This document shows, piece after piece, positions 1 through 6,089 of a stretch of 6,089 nt of DNA. Positions within the stretch are counted from its first letter, which is position 1; each line of letters begins with the position of its first letter. The notes beneath the pieces are model-generated. The model was given only the letters and a program-made list of their open reading frames with translations. It searched no databases and had not been told where the DNA came from. The translations under genes were made by a program, and so were the position numbers. Where the stretch lies: positions 1 through 6,089 of the forward strand of contig WGDF01000292.1 of the NCBI GenBank assembly GCA_015493405.1, given 5' to 3'. This DNA comes from Flavobacteriaceae bacterium (GTDB lineage: Bacteria; Bacteroidota; Bacteroidia; Flavobacteriales; Flavobacteriaceae).

Positions 1-90
1 CATACATATAATGCACAACAAATAGAATGGTTTAAAGCCGGTAGTGCCTTAAATTATATCAAAGCAAATAATGAAGAAAAATCATTATAA
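1..90 (+). CDS. acn: Aconitate hydratase (mitochondrial-type aconitase), C-terminal end only
   Basis: Frame 1 is open from the left edge to a TAA at 88-90 and gives 29 residues of a protein that begins outside the window. The stretch QQIEWFKAGSALNYIK closely matches the C-terminus of mitochondrial-type aconitases; human ACO2 ends with a nearly identical QIEWFRAGSALN segment. Members of this family isomerise citrate to isocitrate in the TCA cycle using a [4Fe-4S] cluster. The catalytic residues and cluster cysteines lie upstream and cannot be seen, so activity cannot be judged. The gene converges on ribF, and a strong hairpin terminator begins 26 bases after its stop. The identification rests on one short but highly characteristic segment. 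Confidence 0.85.
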   Translation, partial: HTYNAQQIEWFKAGSALNYIKANNEEKSL

Positions 91-115
91 TTTAGATTCT
101 ATCTTACTTATAATA

Positions 116-147
116 AAAAATGCTTGCTCGTTTGAGCAAGCATTTTT
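116..147. terminator. Bidirectional rho-independent terminator between acn and ribF
   Basis: A perfect 9-bp stem (TGCTTGCTC at 121-129 pairing with GAGCAAGCA at 134-142) encloses a 4-base GTTT loop. It is flanked by A5 at 116-120 and T5 at 143-147, which extend the stem to 14 bp. On the + strand the T run follows the hairpin and would end the acn transcript. On the - strand the A run becomes the U tract and would end ribF transcripts. This is the expected arrangement between two convergent genes and is the best-formed terminator in the window. Confidence 0.9.
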
Positions 148-224
148 CTAATTATAACCTTATCGGTTTTTACAAAAATTATTCAGCTTTAATAATATTG
201 GATTTTAATATGTTAAGGACTTTG

Positions 225-242
225 AAAAATCTCTAAAGATTT
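225..242 (-). terminator. Weak terminator-like hairpin overlapping the ribF stop codon
   Basis: Read on the - strand, AAATCT (242-237) pairs with AGATTT (232-227) across a TTAG loop that contains the ribF stop codon TAG. Two further T residues follow. The stem is only 6 bp and AT-rich, so it is weak. The strong hairpin at 116-147 is more likely to end ribF transcription, and this one may be chance in an AT-rich region. Confidence 0.2.
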
Positions 243-1159
243 AAAATTTTTCGGGCCTGCCCGGCATCTTTTTGCAACTGATTTTTTAAAGCTTCCAGAT
301 TAGGAAATTTCTTTTCATCACGCAAACGTTTCAAAAAATAAACCGGAATTTGCCGGCCATACAAATCTTGATTGAAATCAAAAAAATGAATTTCTAAAAT
401 TTGTTTTTTACCATTAATCGTAGGGCGCACACCAATATTCATCATGCCATAAACCGGATGACCGTCAATAAGAGATTTTACGATATAAACACCTTGTTTA
501 GGAATTAATTTATGAGAATCTTGCACTTCGATATTGGCTGTCGGAAATCCCAATTGCCGCCCCAATTGATGACCTTTTACAACCAAACCCGTCAAAAAAT
601 AAGGATAACCCAAATATTGTTGCGCCAGTTCAACTTGTCCGGCTTTCAAAGCCTGTCTTATTATAGTCGAACTCAAATCAAGATTGTTTTGCATCACTGG
701 TTCTATTTTATGTGTTTTAAAATGGTATTTATCTTCCAGCGAACGGATAAAATCATAGCTCCCCTGGCGATCTTTTCCAAAACGGTGGTCGTAGCCGATT
801 AGCAAATCTTTCATATTCAGATTTTTTACCAGTTTTTGAATAAATTTCTCGGGTGATTGTGCCGCAAAATTTTGATCAAATTTTTGTAAAATCAAAGAAT
901 CAATTCCTTGTTGGGCCAATAAATCAATTTTTTCGGCTGTCGTATTCAAAAGTCTTAAGTCAGTATGCGGATCAAAATAAATACGGGGATGCGGTTCAAA
1001 ACTAATAACTACGGATTTTGCACCGGTTTGATGCGCTTTTTGCTTCAAATCTTGTAAAACCTTTTGATGTCCCAAATGAACCCCGTCAAAAGAACCAATG
1101 GTTACAGTAGAATTCTGATTTTTGAAAGGATAAGCACTTATTTCATTTAATATTTCCAC
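233..1159 (-). CDS. ribF: Bifunctional riboflavin kinase / FAD synthetase
   Basis: RibF phosphorylates riboflavin to FMN and then adenylylates FMN to FAD in the cytoplasm. The 308 residues match the usual bacterial RibF length. The N-terminal FAD synthetase half carries the nucleotidyltransferase motif TIGSFDGVHLGH (residues 20-31), IGYDHRFGKDRQG (121-133) and SSTIIR (163-168). The C-terminal flavokinase half has GRQLGFPTANI (200-210, with the PTAN nucleotide-binding motif), NIGVRPTI (241-248) and LEIHFFDFNQDLYG (255-268), in which Glu256 is the expected catalytic base. No key residue is missing. The start is GTG at 1159-1157: an in-frame stop lies at 1198-1196, there is no ATG between, and the next Met is residue 116. 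No Shine-Dalgarno motif is visible. The gene converges on acn and diverges from the lipoprotein-ligA pair, so it appears monocistronic. Confidence 0.97.
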   Translation of the reverse strand: MEILNEISAYPFKNQNSTVTIGSFDGVHLGHQKVLQDLKQKAHQTGAKSVVISFEPHPRIYFDPHTDLRLLNTTAEKIDLLAQQGIDSLILQKFDQNFAAQSPEKFIQKLVKNLNMKDLLIGYDHRFGKDRQGSYDFIRSLEDKYHFKTHKIEPVMQNNLDLSSTIIRQALKAGQVELAQQYLGYPYFLTGLVVKGHQLGRQLGFPTANIEVQDSHKLIPKQGVYIVKSLIDGHPVYGMMNIGVRPTINGKKQILEIHFFDFNQDLYGRQIPVYFLKRLRDEKKFPNLEALKNQLQKDAGQARKILNL

Positions 1160-1185
1160 TAAAAAAGGTTTAAGTTTCAGAATTG

Positions 1186-1193
1186 CAAATTTA
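1186..1193 (-). promoter_or_regulatory. Putative ribF promoter, Bacteroidota TAnnTTTG -7 element
   Basis: The - strand reads TAAATTTG here, an exact match to the TAnnTTTG consensus at -7 of Bacteroidota promoters. A TTTG that could serve as the -33 element lies at 1211-1208 on the - strand. The 14-base gap between the two is shorter than usual, so the upstream half is uncertain. Transcription would start near 1180, giving a leader of roughly 20 bases before the GTG start. This is inferred from consensus only. Confidence 0.4.
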
Positions 1194-1225
1194 AATTATA
1201 ATTTTACCAAACATAATTTTTTTTG

Positions 1226-1241
1226 TATTTTTATAAAAATA
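1226..1241. promoter_or_regulatory. Perfect 16-bp AT palindrome in the divergent intergenic region
   Basis: TATTTTTA is followed immediately by its exact reverse complement TAAAAATA. The palindrome ends 20 bases before the lipoprotein start codon, between two divergent genes, where an operator would fit. The whole 1160-1261 region is extremely AT-rich, so a palindrome made only of A and T can easily arise by chance. No clear + strand TAnnTTTG element is visible for the lipoprotein-ligA unit. Confidence 0.15.
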
Positions 1242-1261
1242 TTTAAAGTTATTTTAAACAA

Positions 1262-1726
1262 ATGAAGCTATTGGGGTTTATAGGGATATTATTGGTTTTG
1301 ATGGCTTGTCAAAAGTCACGACGTCCGATTCATAAAAAGCCTCAAATTCAAATTTTGGATAGAGTCGATTTATATCCGCAATATCAAAATTGTCCGGATT
1401 CTTTAAAGCCTAAAGCGCAATTAAATTGCCTCATGACCAAACTCAATCGGTTTTTGGTTTTCAATATCAAGCAACAATATCAAGAAAAATTCAGTCATTT
1501 GAAAGATACCTTATGGATCAAGTTTGAAATTGACACCTTAGGTCATACCCATGTGCTCAATATCATTCATCTAACGGAGGCTATTAATGAAGCCGAATAT
1601 TTGCCCTTTTTAAAAAAAATAGCACAAAAAATACCTCAAATGAAACCGGCTGTTTATCATGATTATCCGGTTAATTTTGAATTTAAAGTTCCTATTATCA
1701 ACCAAAAAGATAGCATAAAACCCTAA
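1262..1726 (+). CDS. Small lipoprotein with a TonB C-terminal-like domain, function unknown
   Basis: This 154-residue protein begins with a lipoprotein signal: MK, a hydrophobic run (residues 3-14) and a lipobox LMAC with the lipidated Cys at 16. Position -2 is Met, which is acceptable but not typical. A basic linker follows (KSRRPIHKK, 18-26). I do not recognise a specific gene. The rest resembles the flavobacterial TonB C-terminal domain: YPQYQNC (38-44) and a second Cys at 56 recall the FPGC...CF start of that domain, WIKFEIDTLG (85-94) recalls its VQFVIDKDG strand, and IPQMKPA (124-130) recalls its LPKMKPG turn. It lacks the N-terminal transmembrane anchor and proline-rich region of true TonB, so it is probably not an energy transducer. 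It should face the periplasm or sit in the outer membrane. ligA starts 3 bases after its stop, implying co-transcription. The gene call is firm; the domain assignment is by eye. Confidence 0.85.
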   Translation: MKLLGFIGILLVLMACQKSRRPIHKKPQIQILDRVDLYPQYQNCPDSLKPKAQLNCLMTKLNRFLVFNIKQQYQEKFSHLKDTLWIKFEIDTLGHTHVLNIIHLTEAINEAEYLPFLKKIAQKIPQMKPAVYHDYPVNFEFKVPIINQKDSIKP

Positions 1727-3727
<2,001 letters not shown>

Positions 3728-3736
3728 AGAAAATAC

Positions 3737-3761
3737 CTGTCAGGTTTCAAAAACCTGATAG
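3737..3761. repeat. Short palindrome 1 (CAGGTT family), 10 bases after ligA
   Basis: CTGTCAGGTTT (3737-3747) and AAACCTGATAG (3751-3761) form an 11-bp stem with one G-T wobble and a 3-base CAA loop. No T run follows, so it is not a canonical rho-independent terminator, though it could define or protect the 3' end of the ligA mRNA. It shares the CAGGTT...AACCT core with the palindromes at 3865 and 3910. Confidence 0.8.
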
Positions 3762-3765
3762 AACG

Positions 3766-3855
3766 CCTGTCTTTTCGAAGAAGGAACGACTGAGAAATCT
3801 CATAATGAAATAAGGATTTCTCCTCACTCGTGCCTTGTTCGTTCGAAATGACAGG
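3766..3855. repeat. About 90-bp imperfect inverted repeat (REP/MITE-like element)
   Basis: The outer arms CCTGTCTTTTCGAA (3766-3779) and TTCGAAATGACAGG (3842-3855) are complementary at 13 of 14 positions. An inner 8-bp stem, GAGAAATC (3792-3799) with GATTTCTC (3815-3822), closes a 15-base apex. The middle parts of the arms are also related (AAGG-ACGA-TGA against its counterpart) but carry mismatches and indels, so the folded form is a long hairpin with internal loops. No open frame of useful length lies inside. From memory, similar elements with TGTCATTTCGA ends and AGAAATCT cores are scattered between genes in Bacteroidota genomes. That makes a non-coding dispersed repeat, possibly moved in trans by a REP-associated transposase, the best reading. 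No transposase is present here. Confidence 0.75.
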
Positions 3856-3864
3856 GGTAAAAAA

Positions 3865-3895
3865 GATCTAGCAGGTTGCTTGAACCTACTAGGTC
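3865..3895. repeat. Short palindrome 2 (CAGGTT family)
   Basis: GATCTAGCAGGTT (3865-3877) and AACCTACTAGGTC (3883-3895) form a 13-position stem with one G-T wobble and one A-C mismatch around a GCTTG loop. It is the upstream member of a tandem pair with the palindrome at 3910-3940; both contain the identical 10-mer AACCTACTAG in the right arm. Confidence 0.75.
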
Positions 3896-3909
3896 AGTCA
3901 AACCAAAAA

Positions 3910-3940
3910 GACCTAACAGGTTGGTAAAACCTACTAGCTC
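3910..3940. repeat. Short palindrome 3 (CAGGTT family), just upstream of the FG-GAP gene
   Basis: GACCTAACAGGTT (3910-3922) and AACCTACTAGCTC (3928-3940) are complementary at 10 of 13 positions around a GGTAA loop. It starts exactly 45 bases after palindrome 2, and the A-rich CCAAAAA spacer following each copy is also similar, suggesting duplication of a roughly 45-base unit. It ends 18 bases before the next start codon, so on the mRNA it would sit in the 5' leader of the FG-GAP gene. Confidence 0.65.
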
Positions 3941-3958
3941 TGCCAAAAAATTAAAACG

Positions 3959-6089
3959 ATGACCAAAAACTTACCAAATATCATACTGTATTTATGGATA
4001 TTGGTTGGATTTAGCCATCTATCATTCGGTCAAAATCATTTGTATTGGCATCAAATTAAACCACCCTTATATACCGATTTCACCCAAATTGCAACAACCC
4101 GTACCGACACTTTACTCATAGCGGGTAAAAAATTATTGGTTTATAACCAGCACCAATGGCGGTTATTTGATCCGCAACCGCCTTGTCAAATCAAAAAAAT
4201 GAGGGTCATCGGACCTAATCAAATATATGTCAGCAATGTAACACCTTATCAAAACTCCGACTTGTTTTTTTGGAATGGAAAAATTTGGCAAAAAATTACG
4301 CATCCGTTAGCCAATAATATCAATGATATGTTTTTTACAGATGCGCAAAACGGTGCCTTGGTGAGTTATGGCGAAATTGCTATTTTAAAAAATGGCAACT
4401 GGCAGCATCTATCGCCGCCCAATAATCATAATTTTAATGCTGTCGTGGTCTTTCAAAAGCATATTTTCACTCTAATTCCGCCTTTTGGTCTCTACAAATA
4501 TATAGACAAACATTGGCTATTGATTTCTCAAACACAAAAAGTTAAAAGGTTGATAATCAAAAACAATAGACTGCTTGTTTTAGGCAATGGTTACTTAGGC
4601 GAAATTATTCACAGTCAACTTAAAATCTTATCCAATCATAAAGTTTGGCAAGCAATTAATGATATAGATTTGATTAATCATAAAATTATCGGCGTAGGAA
4701 ATACCGGACTTATAATCACTTGGACACCTCAAAAAATGTCCTATGAAAAATCAGGCGTTAAAGAAGATCTACTACAAATTGTCCATCATAATGCCCAAAT
4801 ATGGATTGTGGGACATGAAGGCACTATTTTAAACTTAAAATCCGGTAAACCCAAGCGAGCAAAAACCTATTGGAAAGGTTTCAAACAATTAACTTTCAAT
4901 CAAAATGCTAAAATAACAGATGATGAATATAGTGTCGTCACCGCAGACTTTAATAACGATGGCTTAGTTGATATTTTTACAGCAGGATTGTTTGAAGATG
5001 ACCGCCTTTATATCAATCAAGGACATTTAAAATTTAGCAATCAAGCCAAAGCATTTGGTCTTACAAAATTACAACATCAAAAAACACATGAATTGAACTT
5101 AGGCGCTTGTGCAGGCGATTTAGATCACGATGGCTACATGGACTTGTATATCAGCGTATTAAATGGTAAAAACATAATTTACAAAAACATCAATGGCAAA
5201 TATTTTGTCAATTATTCCAAAATTTCCGGGGCAACCGGCTTAGACACAGACCGGAGCAATGCGTGTATTATGGGAGATGTGGATAATGATGGCGATTTAG
5301 ACATTTTTATAGCCAATGAATTTTCAACCAATCGTTTATATTTAAATAATGGCGTCGGGATTTTTAAAGAAATATCAGCTCAATCAGGTTTGAAAACAAT
5401 TGAAGGTGGCAATTCGGCCTCATTTTCAGATTATGACCGTGATGGTGATCTCGATTTAATGGTAACCAATTGGTCACATACCAATAAACTTTATAAGAAT
5501 ATGCTTAAAGAAACCGGACGACTTTTCTTCAAAGATGTATCTGCTAGCGCCGGAATCAAAGGACAAGCTTATGATAAAAGCAATGCCGTAATTTTTACCG
5601 ATCTCAATAATGATGGCTACCCCGACTTGTTTATCACCAACAGAAAAACGAGTAACAGACTGTATATCAACAATAAAAATGGCACTTTTAAAGATCAAAC
5701 AGCGCAACTGATAGGCTTAGATAGTATGGCGTCTTATGGGGCGGTTATTACAGATTTTGACGGTGATGGTTACAAAGATATCTACATTTGTAATGTAGGC
5801 GAAAATAAATTCTATAAGAATGTAGAAGGCAAATATAAGGATTTGACTCAAAAATATGGGGCGCAACTAAAAGGCTATAGTACGGGCGCGGCCTTAGCAG
5901 ATTTTGACAATGATGGTGATTTAGATATTTATGTGGCCAATTATGTCGGCGCCGGCAGCACTTTATTTGAGAATAATGCCGATCCTACCAAATTTTACAA
6001 AATTGATATTGAAAGTTACCTCGGTAATTATCAAGCTATTGGTTCTAAAATTTCGGTTTATGATGCTCAAAATAATTTAGAAACCTATG
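3959..6089 (+). CDS. Secreted FG-GAP/VCBS repeat beta-propeller protein with ASPIC/UnbV-like domain (3' end outside window)
   Basis: The frame opens at ATG 3959 (in-frame stop at 3935-3937 upstream) and has no stop in 710 codons, so the gene continues past the right edge. Residues 1-24 form a signal peptide: TKN, a hydrophobic core (8-18) and cleavage probably after SFG, so the product is exported. Residues about 27-310 look like a degenerate propeller with Ycf48/BNR-like blades, for example at 121-143 (DMFFTDAQNGALV), 233-253 and 271-291 (IWIVGHEGTIL). Seven calcium-binding loops of the form DxDxDGxxD then start at residues 330, 387, 440, 491, 548, 599 and 648, most followed by a NRLYxNN-type strand. 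This is the FG-GAP/VCBS repeat seen in CRTAC1-like proteins, and seven repeats suit a seven-bladed propeller. Residues from about 678 (FYKIDIESYLGN, then AIGSKISVYD) resemble the start of an ASPIC/UnbV domain, which typically follows such repeats. The ligand is unknown; adhesion or an extracellular structural role is the usual inference. Confidence 0.93.
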   Translation, partial: MTKNLPNIILYLWILVGFSHLSFGQNHLYWHQIKPPLYTDFTQIATTRTDTLLIAGKKLLVYNQHQWRLFDPQPPCQIKKMRVIGPNQIYVSNVTPYQNSDLFFWNGKIWQKITHPLANNINDMFFTDAQNGALVSYGEIAILKNGNWQHLSPPNNHNFNAVVVFQKHIFTLIPPFGLYKYIDKHWLLISQTQKVKRLIIKNNRLLVLGNGYLGEIIHSQLKILSNHKVWQAINDIDLINHKIIGVGNTGLIITWTPQKMSYEKSGVKEDLLQIVHHNAQIWIVGHEGTILNLKSGKPKRAKTYWKGFKQLTFNQNAKITDDEYSVVTADFNNDGLVDIFTAGLFEDDRLYINQGHLKFSNQAKAFGLTKLQHQKTHELNLGACAGDLDHDGYMDLYISVLNGKNIIYKNINGKYFVNYSKISGATGLDTDRSNACIMGDVDNDGDLDIFIANEFSTNRLYLNNGVGIFKEISAQSGLKTIEGGNSASFSDYDRDGDLDLMVTNWSHTNKLYKNMLKETGRLFFKDVSASAGIKGQAYDKSNAVIFTDLNNDGYPDLFITNRKTSNRLYINNKNGTFKDQTAQLIGLDSMASYGAVITDFDGDGYKDIYICNVGENKFYKNVEGKYKDLTQKYGAQLKGYSTGAALADFDNDGDLDIYVANYVGAGSTLFENNADPTKFYKIDIESYLGNYQAIGSKISVYDAQNNLETY

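Noticed and set aside
148..232. Possible small RNA or gene between the acn terminator and ribF
   Set aside because: The stretch is AT-rich with no stable hairpin apart from the weak one at the ribF stop. It has no open frame with coding character and no promoter-like element that I can support.
512..802. 96-codon + strand open frame
   Set aside because: It lies entirely inside ribF on the opposite strand and shows no domain, signal peptide or coding logic. It is a shadow of a gene with clear family motifs.
3766..3855. Remnant of an insertion sequence
   Set aside because: There is no transposase fragment in any frame and the element is symmetrical to its apex, so a non-coding REP/MITE-like repeat fits better.
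3737..3940. Possible CRISPR array
   Set aside because: The repeats are palindromes of differing sequence with irregular spacing. There are no uniform spacers and no cas genes, and one element is a long inverted repeat.
5474..5707. 77-codon - strand open frame
   Set aside because: It is antisense to the repeat region of the FG-GAP gene, where the + frame shows calcium-loop motifs before, within and after it.
4946..5926. DNA-level tandem repeat
   Set aside because: The similarity is at the protein level (seven calcium-loop repeats). The nucleotide copies are well diverged, so it is annotated as protein architecture.

Overview
The window looks like an ordinary chromosomal stretch from an AT-rich member of the Bacteroidota (Flavobacteriia- or Saprospiria-like; family not resolvable here). 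This rests on four things: (i) start codons are preceded by A-rich sequence with no Shine-Dalgarno motif; (ii) a TAnnTTTG-type promoter element lies upstream of ribF; (iii) there is a mitochondrial-type aconitase tail and a lipoprotein resembling the flavobacterial TonB C-terminal domain; (iv) there is a large secreted FG-GAP/VCBS protein and a cluster of palindromic intergenic repeats of the kind common in this phylum.

Layout. Bases 1-90 are the 3' end of an aconitate hydratase gene on the + strand. It faces ribF (233-1159, - strand; bifunctional riboflavin kinase/FAD synthetase), and a perfect bidirectional terminator (116-147) lies between them. A short AT-rich divergent region (1160-1261) separates ribF from a rightward pair: a small lipoprotein of unknown role (1262-1726) and, 3 bases later, ligA (1730-3727; NAD-dependent DNA ligase). 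The 231-base gap after ligA (3728-3958) has no gene. It is filled by three short hairpins and one about 90-base imperfect inverted repeat. From 3959 to the right edge runs a 710-codon open frame, cut by the window end. It encodes a secreted protein with a degenerate N-terminal beta-propeller, seven calcium-loop FG-GAP/VCBS repeats and the start of an ASPIC/UnbV-like domain.

How the genes relate. Aconitase (TCA cycle), RibF (FMN and FAD synthesis) and LigA (replication and repair) are unrelated housekeeping functions. Only the lipoprotein-ligA pair looks like a transcription unit. I see no phage, CRISPR, toxin-antitoxin or transposase gene and no convincing new system. The most interesting parts are the palindrome cluster at 3737-3940, the tight linkage of an envelope lipoprotein to ligA, and the architecture of the secreted propeller protein.
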